From Allobosea sp. 67-29 (GTDB lineage Bacteria > Pseudomonadota > Alphaproteobacteria > Rhizobiales > Beijerinckiaceae), in NCBI RefSeq assembly GCF_001898115.1, contig NZ_MKSQ01000005.1, positions 461,222-525,221 of the forward strand: a DNA stretch of 64,000 bases. The letters are read 5' to 3'. Below are positions 29,663 through 42,800 of this stretch, in pieces. Under the pieces are notes generated by a model. The model saw only the letters and a program-made list of their open reading frames with translations. It was not told the origin of the DNA and searched no databases. Position 1 is the stretch's first letter, and every line of letters begins with the position of its first letter. Made by a program: the position numbers and the translations under genes.

Positions 29663-29977
29663 ATGGACGAAGACTGCGACTGCCCCGAAACCGAAATCCC
29701 GCCCGGTGCCCTTTACGGCGAATTCCAGATCATCAACAAGAAGGGGCTGCACGCCCGCGCCACGGCGAAATTCGTGCAATGCGCCGCCCGTTTCGATGCC
29801 GACCTCACGGTCAGCCGCTGCGGCGAGACGGTCGGTGCCACCTCGATCATGGGCGTGCTGACGCTCGGCGCCGGCATCGGCTCGACCATCACCATCGTCG
29901 CCAGGGGGCCTGAGGCCGGCGAGGCGCTGAAGGCGCTGGGCGAGCTGATCGCCGACCGCTTCGGCGAAGGCGAATAA
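29663..29977 (+). CDS. ptsH: HPr phosphocarrier protein (NPr-like)
   Basis: 104-residue HPr with an acidic N-terminal extension of about 18 residues. The phosphoacceptor is H30 in NKKGLHARATAKFV. The regulatory serine S61 in ATSIMGVLTL is the HPrK target. Its position after hprK and EIIA completes a compact regulatory PTS cascade. The stop is 13 bases from the stop of the convergent tsaE-amgK gene. Confidence 0.95.
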   Translation: MDEDCDCPETEIPPGALYGEFQIINKKGLHARATAKFVQCAARFDADLTVSRCGETVGATSIMGVLTLGAGIGSTITIVARGPEAGEALKALGELIADRFGEGE

Positions 29978-29990
29978 GACCGAGCCGGGT

Positions 29991-31546
29991 TTAGCGCGCC
30001 TCGCCGGGTGCCTCGAACAGCTTCGGCATATGCGCCTGGTACCAGGCCTTGAGCTCTGCCAGGGCGGGATGCTCGAGATTGCGGCGCAGATAGGCCTCGA
30101 TCCGCGGCAGGTGCTTGAGATAGCCCGGCTTGCCGTCGCGCTTGTCGAGCCGGGCGAAGATGCCGGCGATCTTCGTGTTACGCTGCGCGCCGAGGATCGC
30201 ATAGGCGCGGGCGAAGCCGGCGAGGTCGAAATCCGGCGTCTCGGCCCGGCGGGCTGAGCCATAGGCGGCGAGCAGCCGGAGCTCCAGCGCGGCCGGCACG
30301 TCGACGCGCGCATCCTGTCCGAGCGCGGCGAGGTCGTAGGCCGGGTGGCCCAGCACCGCGTCCTGGAAGTCGATCACGCCCACCTTGGCGAGGCCGTCCC
30401 GCCCGGCGAGCCAGATCAGGTTCGGCGAGTGGATGTCCCGCAGCGTCCAGGTGGCCGGCGCGGCCAGGATCTCGTCGAAGAGCTTCCCCCAGATGCGGCC
30501 GAACTCGGCCTGCGTCACCGCCGGCAGCGTCACCCCGGCGATGTGCGGCCCGTACCAGTCGAGGATCAGCTCGGTCTCGATGGCGAGAGCCTGCCGATCG
30601 TATTCGGGGATGATGTGGTCGCGCCCCTCCGCCACCGGCAGGATCGCCGGCAGGGTGTGGCGATGCAGGTCGGCGAGCAGCAGGGCCGTCGCCTCGTAGC
30701 GCTCGGCGATCGGCTGGCCGTCCTCGTCGAGCACGCCTTCGCTGCCGAGGTCCTCCAGCAGCAGCAGCCCCGTCGCAAGATCCTCGGCCAGGATGTCGGG
30801 CGCGGAATAGCCGAGCGAGCGCAGGCCCCGGTCCATCGCGACGAAGGCGTCGACGGTCTCGGCAAGATGGGCGATGGCGCTGTAGGGCTTGCCCATGCGG
30901 ATCGGCGGCCCGTCCGGGCGCGGCGGCGAGATCATCAGCACCGCCGTCTCGCCCGTGGGGCGGGTCAGGCGCTCATAGGCCCGCGTCGAGGCGTCACCCA
31001 GCATGAAGTCGCGCCGCGCCTCGCCCCAGCCGGCCCTGTCGATGAGCCGCCGCGAAGCGACCGCGATCGCAAGGCGCTGCTTCCACAGCACGCCGCCGGC
31101 CAGGTCGGCGATACGGCCGGTCTCCGGATTGTCGGGGTCGACGTCGAGCACGATGTCGAGGCGCCGCCCGGCCGGCAGGCGCTCGCCGGCGCGGTCGGGC
31201 CATTCCACCAGCATGACCGCCTGGTCGACATCCTCGACGAGGCCGAGATCGTCGAGCTCCTCCGGCGAGCGGACCCGGTAGAGATCGGCATGCAGCACCG
31301 GTCCGCGCGGCGTCTCGTAGCTCTGAACGAGGGTGAAGGTCGGGCTCGGCGCCTCCAGCTCCGGATCGCCGGCGAGCTCGCGCAGGATGGCCCGGGCGAG
31401 CAGCGACTTGCCGGAGCCGAGATGGCCCGACAGCGCGACGATGTCGCCGGGCTTGAGGATCGCGGCGATGTCCGCGGCGAGGCGCGCCGTCGCCGCCTCG
31501 TCCGCCAGCAGGAGCCGGTGCGTGCCGGCCGCGCGGGCTTCGTCCG

Positions 31547-31550
<4 letters not shown>
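29991..31550 (-). CDS. TsaE-AmgK fusion: tRNA t6A ATPase plus sugar kinase
   Basis: 519-residue two-domain protein. Residues 1-150 are TsaE, the ATPase of threonylcarbamoyl-adenosine tRNA modification, with Walker A GHLGSGKS (42-49) and the SPTFTLVQSY and LYRV blocks. From about 170 to the end is an aminoglycoside-phosphotransferase-fold kinase with catalytic LRDIHSPNLIW and metal-binding VIDFQDA, resembling AmgK, the anomeric kinase of N-acetylmuramate recycling. A MurU-like gene at 36.0 kb would use its product. The same fusion is annotated in other Hyphomicrobiales. Its start overlaps the divL stop by four bases (ATGA), so the two are coupled. Confidence 0.92.
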
Positions 31551-34033
<2,483 letters not shown>

Positions 34034-34429
34034 GCCGCGTCCGTCGCCTCTCGGGCGGCCTGGGCCGCCAATATCGCAGGTCTCGCCGGAATCGGTCTCG
34101 CGGAGCCGGGCTTCGCACCCTCTCCGGCGGCCGATACACGCGCGCCACCACGCCAATCACATCAGAGCTTGAACCGGGCCGCGCCGTCTCGGCACCCCCG
34201 AATCAGTTCCACTGTAATCACCGCTCGACTCCGTCAGGAAGTGCTTAATCGCCGGTAAACGGGGAGTTTTTCGAAGTGGGCGGAAAGTGAATCCGCCGCT
34301 AACAAGGTCTAGTGATTTGCAGGATTCAGAATACCATTAGTTGGGTTCTCGTGTTGTTCCGGGCCGACCTGTCCGACAAAAAAGGCCCGGCTTGCGCCGG
34401 GCCTGCTGGTTCTTGCCGCTGCCAGGATG
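34034..34429. other. Intergenic region between ahcY and divL
   Basis: This gap of about 400 bases holds the ahcY terminator at its right end and presumably the divL promoter in the AT-richer stretch 34240-34340. No coding frame with homology, no RNA gene and no recognised operator were found. The left 120 bases would be coding if the longest divL start (34156) were used. Confidence 0.6.
34378..34404 (-). terminator. Rho-independent terminator of ahcY
   Basis: On the minus strand an AGGCCCGGC / GCCGGGCCT stem with a four-base loop is followed directly by a run of six T (34383-34378). It starts about 26 bases after the ahcY stop. A textbook intrinsic terminator. Confidence 0.92.
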
Positions 34430-35824
34430 TCAGTAGCGGTAGTGCTCCGGCTTGAACGGGCCCGCCTGCGGCACGCCGATATATTTCGCCTGGGCGTCGT
34501 TGAGCTTGGTGAGCTTGGCGCCGACCTTGGCGAGGTGGAGCGCGGCGACCTTCTCGTCGAGATGCTTCGGCAGGGTGTAGACGTTGTTCTGGTAGTTGGC
34601 GTGATGGTTCCAGAGCTCGATCTGGGCGAGCGTCTGGTTCGAGAACGAGCAGGACATCACGAAGGACGGGTGGCCCGTGGCGTTGCCGAGGTTCACCAGG
34701 CGGCCTTCCGAGAGCAGGATGATGCGCTTGCCGTCGGGGAACTCGATCTCGTCGACCTGCGGCTTGACGTTGTCCCACTTGAAGTTCTTCAGGCCGGCGA
34801 CCTGAATCTCCGAGTCGAAATGGCCGATATTGCAGACGATCGCGCGGTGCTTCATCGCGCGCATGTGGTCGACCGTGATGACGTCGAGATTGCCCGTCGC
34901 CGTGCAGAAGATGTCGCCGCGCGGGGCTGCGTCTTCCATCGTCACGACCTCGTAGCCTTCCATCGCCGCCTGCAGGGCGCAGATCGGGTCGACCTCGGTG
35001 ACGAGCACGCGGCAGCCGGCCTGGCGCAGCGAGGCGGCCGAGCCCTTGCCGACGTCGCCATAGCCGGCGACAACCGCGACCTTGCCCGACATCATCACGT
35101 CGGTGCCGCGGCGGATGGCGTCGACCAGCGACTCGCGGCAGCCATAGAGGTTGTCGAACTTCGACTTGGTGACGCTGTCGTTGACGTTGATCGCCGGGAA
35201 CGGCAGGCGGTTGGCCTTGGCCAGCTCGTAGAGGCGGTGCACGCCGGTGGTGGTCTCCTCGGAGACGCCCTTGATCGCGGCGCGGGTCTTGGTGAACCAG
35301 CCCGGATTGGCCTTGAGCTGACGCTTGATCAGCGCGAAGAAGATCGTCTCTTCCTCATTGCCCGGCTTGTCGAGGAAGGCGGCATTGCCGGCCTCGGCCT
35401 CGGCGCCGAGGATGATCAGCATGGTCAGGTCGCCGCCGTCGTCGAGGATCATGTTCGGCGTCCCGCCGTCGCCCCAGGTCGCGGTCTTCAGCACGTATTC
35501 CCAGTACTCCTCCAGCGTCTCGCCCTTGATGGCGAAGACCGGGGTGCCGGTCGCGGCGATCGCGGCGGCGGCGTGGTCCTGGGTCGAGAAGATGTTGCAG
35601 GACGACCAGCGCACATCGGCGCCGAGTTCCTTCAGCGTCTCGATCAGCACGGCGGTCTGGATGGTCATGTGCAGGCAGCCGGCGATGCGGGCGCCCTTGA
35701 GCGGGGCCTTGCCCTTGTATTCCTCGCGGATCGCCATCAGGCCCGGCATCTCGTCCTGGGCCATGTTGATTTCCTTGCGGCCGTAATCCGCAAGCGCGAT
35801 GTCCTTGACGATGTAATCCGACAC
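34430..35824 (-). CDS. ahcY: S-adenosylhomocysteinase
   Basis: 464-residue NAD-dependent hydrolase splitting S-adenosylhomocysteine into adenosine and homocysteine, keeping methyltransferases uninhibited. Substrate-binding [16 protein letters not shown], the [16 protein letters not shown] block, the NAD motif [11 protein letters not shown] and the C-terminal PEHYRY are all standard. I start at GTG 35824 ([15 protein letters not shown]), preceded by GGAG and giving the usual length; the ATG at 35890 adds 22 unrelated residues. A perfect-arm palindrome lies 73 bases upstream and a strong terminator follows, so it is a single-gene unit. AhcY follows the EIIA-HPr genes closely in many rhizobia; here tsaE-amgK and divL lie between. 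Confidence 0.97.
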   Translation of the reverse strand: MSDYIVKDIALADYGRKEINMAQDEMPGLMAIREEYKGKAPLKGARIAGCLHMTIQTAVLIETLKELGADVRWSSCNIFSTQDHAAAAIAATGTPVFAIKGETLEEYWEYVLKTATWGDGGTPNMILDDGGDLTMLIILGAEAEAGNAAFLDKPGNEEETIFFALIKRQLKANPGWFTKTRAAIKGVSEETTTGVHRLYELAKANRLPFPAINVNDSVTKSKFDNLYGCRESLVDAIRRGTDVMMSGKVAVVAGYGDVGKGSAASLRQAGCRVLVTEVDPICALQAAMEGYEVVTMEDAAPRGDIFCTATGNLDVITVDHMRAMKHRAIVCNIGHFDSEIQVAGLKNFKWDNVKPQVDEIEFPDGKRIILLSEGRLVNLGNATGHPSFVMSCSFSNQTLAQIELWNHHANYQNNVYTLPKHLDEKVAALHLAKVGAKLTKLNDAQAKYIGVPQAGPFKPEHYRY

Positions 35825-35896
35825 GGGGGCGCTCCAATCGCTCGATCTGAATCTGGCCGGCTCTCTAGCAGCCCTCTCGAGCGAAGGCAATCAAAG

Positions 35897-35916
35897 ATAT
35901 AAAGATGTCTTTATAT
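35897..35916 (-). promoter_or_regulatory. Palindromic operator upstream of ahcY (SahR/SamR-like)
   Basis: ATATAAAGA (35897-35905) and TCTTTATAT (35908-35916) are perfect inverted arms around TG. The site lies 73 bases before the ahcY start in a much more AT-rich stretch than its surroundings. AT-rich AAAGA/TCTTT dyads of this type are what I recall for ArsR-family regulators of the SAM cycle (SahR/SamR) in proteobacteria, whose targets include ahcY. It could also touch the divergent murU promoter. Confidence 0.7.
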
Positions 35917-36013
35917 GGACTGGTCGAGCAGCGATCCGCGATGCACGCGGAAGCTGGACGATGCCGTCGGCGGGCTTGTCTGCTAGCCTCCGGCGACCGA
36001 CAGGGAGATTCGC

Positions 36014-36757
36014 GTGACCACATCCGCCTCGCCGCCAATCCGCCGCGCCATGGTGCTTGCGGCCGGGCTCGGCCAGCGCATGCGCCCGATCACCGACACG
36101 CTGCCGAAGCCGCTGGTGAAGATCGGCGGGCGGAGCATGCTGGATCATATGCTCGACCGGCTGGCGGATGCCGGCGTCGAGGAGGCGGTGGTCAACGTCC
36201 ATCACCTTGCCGGTCAGGTCGAGACCCATCTTGCCGGCCGGCTGCGCCCGCACATCACTGTCTCCGACGAACGCGCCGAGCTGCTCGAGACCGGAGGCGG
36301 CGTGAAGAAGGCGCTGCCCCTGCTGGGGACGGCGCCGTTCTTCCACACCAATTCCGATGCGCTCTGGAGCGAGACCGGCAAGCCGGCCTTGCCGGCCATG
36401 GCGCAGCGCTGGGAGCCGGAGCGCATGGATATCCTGCTTCTGCTCGCGGATATGGAGACCAGTCTCGGCTTCGACGGTGCCGGCGACTTCTTTTGCGACG
36501 GCGATGGCCGCCTGGCGCGCCGCGGTGCGGCTGCGCGCGCGCCCTGGGCCTATGCCGGCGTCGCCATCCTGAAGCCCGGGCTCTTCGCGGATACGCCCGA
36601 GGGGCCGTTCTCGCTCAACCTGCTCTTCGACCGTGCCATCGCGCAGGGGCGGCTCTTCGGCGAGGTGCTGGAAGGGCGCTGGCTGCATGTCGGCACGCCC
36701 GAGGCGATCGCCCCGGCCGAGGCCGCGCTCGCCGCCGCACAGCCGGTCCATGCCTGA
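36014..36757 (+). CDS. murU: Nucleotidyltransferase, MurU-like (N-acetylmuramate-1-phosphate uridylyltransferase)
   Basis: 247-residue sugar-1-phosphate nucleotidyltransferase with the N-terminal pyrophosphorylase motif VLAAGLGQRMRPITDTLPKP and ETGGGVKKAL. It starts with GTG behind AGGGAG (36002-36007). The family includes MurU, which makes UDP-MurNAc from MurNAc-1-phosphate in the AmgK-MurU cell-wall recycling route. The AmgK-like domain fused to TsaE 5 kb away supports that role. HddC and mannose-1-phosphate guanylyltransferases are less likely alternatives. The end overlaps addB by eight bases. Confidence 0.85.
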   Translation: MTTSASPPIRRAMVLAAGLGQRMRPITDTLPKPLVKIGGRSMLDHMLDRLADAGVEEAVVNVHHLAGQVETHLAGRLRPHITVSDERAELLETGGGVKKALPLLGTAPFFHTNSDALWSETGKPALPAMAQRWEPERMDILLLLADMETSLGFDGAGDFFCDGDGRLARRGAAARAPWAYAGVAILKPGLFADTPEGPFSLNLLFDRAIAQGRLFGEVLEGRWLHVGTPEAIAPAEAALAAAQPVHA

Positions 36758-39700
36758 GCTCAACCTGTTCAGCATTCCGGCCGGCGCGCCCTTCCTGGAA
36801 GTGCTGGCGCAGGCGATGCTGGATGGCCGCTTCGGTCCGGTCCATGACCCGGCCGATCCTGCCGCCATGGCCCGCGCCACCCTTTATCTGCCGACGCGCC
36901 GCGCCGCTCGCGCCTTCACCGCGATTCTGGCGGACAGGCTCGGCGGCAAGCCGTTGCTGCTGCCGCGCATCGTCCCGCTCGGCGATGTCGACGAGGCCGA
37001 GACCGCTCTGATCGGTTCCGGCGCCTGGGCAGGCGAGCGTGTCGTGCCGATCGAGCCGCTGGCGCGGCGCATGCTGCTGACCCGGCTGGTCGATGCCTGG
37101 GGCCGCAGCGCCAATCGCAGCCATCTCCGCCTCGATCCGTCGGAGCCCTCGCTGGTGCCGGCGACGCTCGCCGAGGCCTATGGGCTCGCGGGCGACCTCG
37201 CCGCATTGCTCGACCAGATGCAGACCGAGCGCGTCCCGGTCGAAAGGCTGGGCCACCTCGATGCGGTGCGCTTCGACAAGGTCTGGCAGCTCAATGCCGG
37301 CTTCCTCGGCATTCTCGGCGAGGCCTGGCCGCAGATCCTCGCCGATCTCGGCGCCTGCGATCCCGCCGCCTTCCGCAATCGCATGCTGGCGGCCGAGCGC
37401 GAGCGCCTGCTCGCCGACGGGGCGAGGGGGCCGATCATCGCCGCCGGCTCGACCGGCACGGTGCCGGCCACCGCGGAATTGCTCGCGGCCATCGCCCGCC
37501 TGCCGAACGGGGCGGTGGTGCTGCCCGGCATCGACCTTGCCCTGCCGGAGCGAGCCTGGGCCGCGATCAAGGACGAGCCCGCTCCCTCGCATCCGCAGGC
37601 GGCCCTGCACCACCTGCTGGAGGTGCTGCAGGCGACGCGCGACGATGTGCGCGAGCTCGCCGCGCCGGATGCGCCGCGCACGGCCCGCGCCGACCTCGCC
37701 CGCGAGGCGATGCTGCCGGCCTCCGTCACCGAGCTCTGGTCGGATCTCGGCCAGCGCGTGCCGCACGCGGCCGCCGAGACCGCCTTCGCCGGTCTGCGCA
37801 TCGTCGAGGCGGCCGATGAGCGCGAGGAGGCCCTGCTCGTCGCTCTGGCGCTGCGCGAGGCGCTGGAGCAGCCCGGCCACCACGCCGCGCTGGTGACGCC
37901 GGACCGCGGCCTCGCGGAGCGCGTCGCGGTCGAGCTCAGGCGCTGGGATGTCGAGGTCGACGATTCCGCCGGCCTGCCGCTCGGCCGCTGGCCGGCCGGC
38001 TCGCTGCTGCGATTGATCCTGGAAGCCGCATTGGCGCGGATGACGCCGACGACGCTGGTGCCGCTGCTCGCTCATCCCCTCTGCCGGCTGGAGTTGAGCC
38101 GCGAAGCGCTGGCGCGCGGTGCGTCGGCGTTGGAAATCGGCGTCTGGCGCGGCAATGCGGTCGGGAAAGGGCTCGCCGGCCTGCATGTCGCGCTCGATCA
38201 GTGGGACGCGCTGCGCGAAGGGCGGCATGTGCCCGGCCCGCGCGAGCGCCTGACGAGCGAGGATCGCGCCGCTGCGGTGGAATTGCTGCGCGCCATCGAG
38301 CGGGCGAGCGCCTCCTTGCTCGAAGCGCTCTTCCTCGAAAAGCCGTCGCTGGCGGCGGTCGTGGCGGCGGCGCGCGCCGCGGTCACTGCGTTCAGCGCGG
38401 GCGAAGCCGGCCAGCCGCTCGCCTTCGTCGGGCCTGACGGCGAGGCGCTGTCGGGCCTGTTCGACGAATTGGCCGCAGCGGAAGCCGTGATGCCGCCCGG
38501 TGGCCGGGCGCAGGATTTCGTCGCGATCCTCGACGGCTTGCTCGGCGAGCGCGCCGTGACGCGCAAGGTGCCCGGCCATCCGCGCGTCGCGATCTGGGGG
38601 CTCCTCGAAGCGCGCCTGCTCGAAGCCGACCACATCGTGCTCGGTGGCCTCAACGAAACCGTCTGGCCGCCGCAGACCACGACCGATTCCTTCATCAACC
38701 GGCCGATGCGCGCCGAGCTTGGCCTGACGCCGCCGGAGCGGCGCATCGGCCAGACCGCGCATGATTTCGTCCAGGCGCTGATGGCGCGCTCGGTCACGCT
38801 GACCCGTCCGCGCAAGGCCGGCGAGGCGGAGACCATCGCCTCGCGCTTCTGGCAGCGCCTGCAGGCGGTGACGCCGGCGCCGGTCTGGCAGGGGGCGTTG
38901 GTGAAAGGCGAGAAGCTGCGTAGCCTCGCCGCTTTGCTCAGCGCTCCCGCCGCTGCGAAGCCGGTGGGGCGCCCGGCGCCGCGCCCGCCGCGCGATCTAC
39001 AGCCGCTCTCGCTCAGCGTCACCGAGGTCGAGACGCTCTATCGCGATCCCTACCAGATCCATGCCCGCAAGATCCTCGGGCTCGATGCGCTCGACGACCT
39101 GATCGAGGACCCGAGCGCGCAGGATCGCGGCAAGCTGCTGCACGGCATCGTCGAGGGCTTCACCAGAACCTATCCCGAGCAGTTGCCCGCCGATGCGCTG
39201 GCGCAGGTCGTCGCCATCGGCAACCGCCTGTTCCACGACTATGACGACGTGCCGGAGGTGCGCGCCTTCTGGTGGCCGCGCTTCCTGCTGACGGCAGGCC
39301 ATTTCATTCGCTGGGAGGAGCGCCGCCGCGGCGACATCGCCCGCATCGGCGTCGAGCTCGGCACCGGCGCGAGCTTCAGGCTGGCCGATGGCAGCGAGTT
39401 CCGCCTGCACGGCCGCGCCGACCGCATCGAGCTGACCCGAGAGCCCAGCCTGCGCATCGTCGATTTCAAGACCGGCGCGCCGCCGAGCAAGGCGCAGGTC
39501 GAGAAAGGCTTCGCCCCTCAGCTCACGCTCGAAGCCGAACTCGCCGCCCGCTCCGGCTTCAAGGGGCTCGCCGGGCCGACGCCGGTCTCAAGCCTGCTTT
39601 ACATGAAATTGCATCACGATCCGAAGGGCTGGGCCAAGGACAAACCGCTCGACTTCGACGGCGAGCCGCTGGCCGATGTAGCTGCCCGCCATCTCGACAA

Positions 39701-39860
39701 CCTGCTCAAGCATCTCGACGCACTGCGTTCCGGCCGCGAGCCCTACGTCTCGCGCCGCGCCCCCGACTACATCCGCTACGCCAGCCCCTACGACCATCTC
39801 GCCCGGGTCAAGGAATGGTCGGCCGCTCCCGGTGGCGGCGACGAGGGAGGCGAGCCGTGA
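36750..39860 (+). CDS. addB: AddB, double-strand break repair nuclease subunit
   Basis: 1036 residues. AddB of the AddAB helicase-nuclease that resects DNA ends for RecA. The N-terminal segment FSIPAGAPF is where the related UvrD-like proteins have Walker A; the GKT is missing, so this subunit is probably not an active ATPase. The C-terminal RecB-type nuclease (about 750-960) has GRADRIEL and LRIVDFKTG with the catalytic aspartate and lysine. ATG 36750 overlaps murU and the stop overlaps addA by GTGA. Confidence 0.94.
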   Translation: MPELNLFSIPAGAPFLEVLAQAMLDGRFGPVHDPADPAAMARATLYLPTRRAARAFTAILADRLGGKPLLLPRIVPLGDVDEAETALIGSGAWAGERVVPIEPLARRMLLTRLVDAWGRSANRSHLRLDPSEPSLVPATLAEAYGLAGDLAALLDQMQTERVPVERLGHLDAVRFDKVWQLNAGFLGILGEAWPQILADLGACDPAAFRNRMLAAERERLLADGARGPIIAAGSTGTVPATAELLAAIARLPNGAVVLPGIDLALPERAWAAIKDEPAPSHPQAALHHLLEVLQATRDDVRELAAPDAPRTARADLAREAMLPASVTELWSDLGQRVPHAAAETAFAGLRIVEAADEREEALLVALALREALEQPGHHAALVTPDRGLAERVAVELRRWDVEVDDSAGLPLGRWPAGSLLRLILEAALARMTPTTLVPLLAHPLCRLELSREALARGASALEIGVWRGNAVGKGLAGLHVALDQWDALREGRHVPGPRERLTSEDRAAAVELLRAIERASASLLEALFLEKPSLAAVVAAARAAVTAFSAGEAGQPLAFVGPDGEALSGLFDELAAAEAVMPPGGRAQDFVAILDGLLGERAVTRKVPGHPRVAIWGLLEARLLEADHIVLGGLNETVWPPQTTTDSFINRPMRAELGLTPPERRIGQTAHDFVQALMARSVTLTRPRKAGEAETIASRFWQRLQAVTPAPVWQGALVKGEKLRSLAALLSAPAAAKPVGRPAPRPPRDLQPLSLSVTEVETLYRDPYQIHARKILGLDALDDLIEDPSAQDRGKLLHGIVEGFTRTYPEQLPADALAQVVAIGNRLFHDYDDVPEVRAFWWPRFLLTAGHFIRWEERRRGDIARIGVELGTGASFRLADGSEFRLHGRADRIELTREPSLRIVDFKTGAPPSKAQVEKGFAPQLTLEAELAARSGFKGLAGPTPVSSLLYMKLHHDPKGWAKDKPLDFDGEPLADVAARHLDNLLKHLDALRSGREPYVSRRAPDYIRYASPYDHLARVKEWSAAPGGGDEGGEP

Positions 39861-42800
39861 AGCCGGGCTGGATCGTCCCGCCGCTGACCAATCAGCGCCA
39901 GGCGTTGGCCGCCGACCCCGGCCTCTCCGCCTGGGTCTCGGCCAACGCTGGCTCGGGCAAGACCCATGTGCTGGTCAACCGCGTGCTGAGGCTCCTGCTG
40001 GACGGCGTCCCGCCCGGCCGGATGCTCTGCATCACCTATACCAAGGCGGCCGCCGCCAACATGGCGAACCGCATCTTCAAGGCGCTCGGCAACTGGGCGA
40101 CGCTCGACGCCGAGAGCCTGCGCCGCGCGTTGACGCAACTGACCGGCCGGGCGCCGACCCTGGCCGAGCAGGCGAAGGCCCGCCGCCTTTTCGCGGAATC
40201 GCTCGAGACGCCGGGCGGCCTCAGGATCGAGACGATCCACGCCTTCTGCACGCGCGTACTGCAGGCTGCCCCGTTCGAGGCCAATGTGCCGCCGCGCTTC
40301 GAGGTCGCGGACGATCTGGCCCAGGCCGAGATGCTGCGCGAGGCGCGGCGTGAACTGCTCGCTCTCGTCGCCGCCGACCCGCAAGGTGCCGAAGCCAGGG
40401 CGCTCGACTTGCTGGCAAGGCTGGCGGCGCAGGATTCCTTCGAGACCATGGTGCAGGAGGCGCTGCGCCAGCGCGCCCTGTTCAGCGACGAGAACGGTCG
40501 CGCCCGTGATGCCGAAGGAATGCGCGCCGGTATCGCCGCCTTCCTCGGCATCGCGCCCGATCTCGACGCCGGCACGGTCAAGGCCGCTTTTCGCGCCGAG
40601 CTGGCGGCGCTTCCCGGTCTTTCCGGGCTGATCGAGACGCTCGGCGCCGGCAGCACGACGCGCCAGACCTGCGCTGCCAATCTCCGCGCGCTGCTGGCGG
40701 GGCAGGACGATGGCGACCCGGTCGCCTTCTGCCGCCGCGGCCTGATCACCGCTGAGGGCACGGTCAACGCCAACATTCGCGGCAAGGGGAAATCCGAGCT
40801 GGACGGTGCGCCGCTCGCCGCCCTGGAGGCGCTTGCGGCACTGGTGCTGGCTGCGGGCGAGCGGCTGAATGCCGTCGCCATTCGTGATCGCAGCGCAGCG
40901 CTGGCGCTGCTGGTGACGCGGATGCTCGCCTCCTATCAGCGCCAGAAGAGCCTGCGCTCGCTGCTCGACTATGACGACTTGATCGCGCGCACACGCTCGC
41001 TGCTGGAGCGGGTCGAGGCGGCCTGGGTGCTTTACAAGCTCGACGCCGGCATCGACCACATCCTGCTCGACGAGGCGCAGGACACCGGCGAGGCGCAATG
41101 GGCGATCCTGCGCAAGCTCGCCGAGGAGTTCACCAGCGGCGGCGATCTCCGCGTGAAGCCGCGCACCATCTTCGTCGTCGGCGACGAGAAGCAGTCGATC
41201 TACGGGTTTCAAGGAGCGGCACCGGCCGCGTTCGGCGAGGAGCGACGCGCGCTCGCCCAGCGGATCGAGGCGGCTGAACTCGCCTTCGAGGCGATCAGCC
41301 TCAACACCTCCTTCCGCTCGGCGCCGGACATCATGCAGGCGGTCGATGCCGTCTTCGCCCTGCGCGAGCACGCACGCGGCCTCGTCTTCGACGGCGCGCC
41401 GCGGCCGGAGACGCACGATACGGTCCGCCGCAGCGTGCCCGGCACGGTCGACCTCTGGCCGCTGGCCGCCAACGATACCGGCGAGCCGCCCGATGCCTGG
41501 ACCACGCCGGTCGACGCGCCCGAGCGCCGCAGCGGCACGATCAAGCTCGCCGGACGCATCGCGGCGACCCTGCAGCGTTGGCATCGCGATCGCCGCGACG
41601 ATCGCGGCAACCCCTTCGCGGCCGGCGACGTCATGATCCTGCTGCGCCAGCGCGGCGCGCTGTTCGAGGCGATCGTCAAGGCACTGAAGGACGCCGGTGT
41701 CCCCGTCGCAGGCCGCGACCGCCTGACGCTCGCCGAGCATCCGGCTGTGGAGGATCTCGTCGTGCTCGGCCGGGCACTCCTGCTGCCCGACGACGACCTG
41801 ACGCTGGCGACGGCGCTCAAGACGCCGCTGATCGACTTCGACGATGACGACCTCCTGCGCCTCGCGCCCGGCCGCAGCGGCTCGCTGCGCGCGGCCTTGC
41901 AGGAGGCGGCGGAAGGCGAGCCGCGCTATGCCGCCGCCGAGGCGAAACTCGTGCATTGGACGCGCGAAGCGGGGCGTTGCGGGCCGTTCCGCTTCTTCGC
42001 CGACCTGCTCGGCCCCGGCGGCGGGCGCAACCTCGCCCTGGCGCGGCTCGGCGCCGAGGCGGGCGACGCGCTCGACGCCTTCCTCAATGCCGCGCTCGAG
42101 CATGAGCGGCGCTACGGCCCCTCGCTCGCTGGCTTCCTCCAGCACGTCACCGGCAGCGCGACCGATGTGAAGCGCGACCTTTCGGCCAGCGCCGGCGAGG
42201 TCCGCGTCATGACCGTCCACGGCTCGAAGGGGCTCGAGGCGAAGATCGTCATCCTCGCCGATCTCGGCCCCGAGCCGGGTGCGAAACGCCTGCCCAAGAT
42301 CCTCGCCGTGCCGGCTCCCAGAGGCGAGATCGTGCCGATCTGGCCACCGGCCAGCGCCGAGGACACGGCGGCGACGGCTGGCGCCAAGGCAAAGGTCGTC
42401 GAGCAGATGGTCGAGGAGCATCACCGGCTGCTCTACGTCGCCATGACCCGGGCCGAGGACCGGCTGATCATCTGCGCGGCGCAGCCCAAGGGCGAGGCGC
42501 CGCAGGGCAGCTGGTACGCGATGATCGCAGAGGGGCTTGCCGCCTCCGAAGCCGGCTTGCAGGAGATCGGGGAGGGCGAGGCGGCGATCCTGCGCTTCAG
42601 CGTGACGCCGCCTGCGCCGCCCGCCGAGAGCAAGCCGACACTCGCAGACGCGGCGAAACCCGTGGCGCCCGCCTGGCTCGCCCGCCCCGTCCCGCGCGAG
42701 GCCGAGCCGCTGCCGCCGCTGAAGCCCTCGGGTGCGCTCGCCGCCGCCGATGGCGAGGAGCGGCCGGGCGATGGGCCGTTCCTCGCCGAGGCGGCGGCGG

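Noticed and set aside
34384..34403. Terminator-like hairpin read as a small RNA or repeat
   Set aside because: Its T-run orientation and position 26 bases after the ahcY stop make it a simple intrinsic terminator.
35825..36013. SAH or SAM riboswitch upstream of ahcY
   Set aside because: I looked for a structured leader before the GTG start but saw only the AT-rich palindrome; a protein operator explains it better.
36615..38762. A 715-codon open frame antisense to addB
   Set aside because: It is compositionally biased with no recognisable domain, lying wholly within addB; a codon-bias artefact of high GC.
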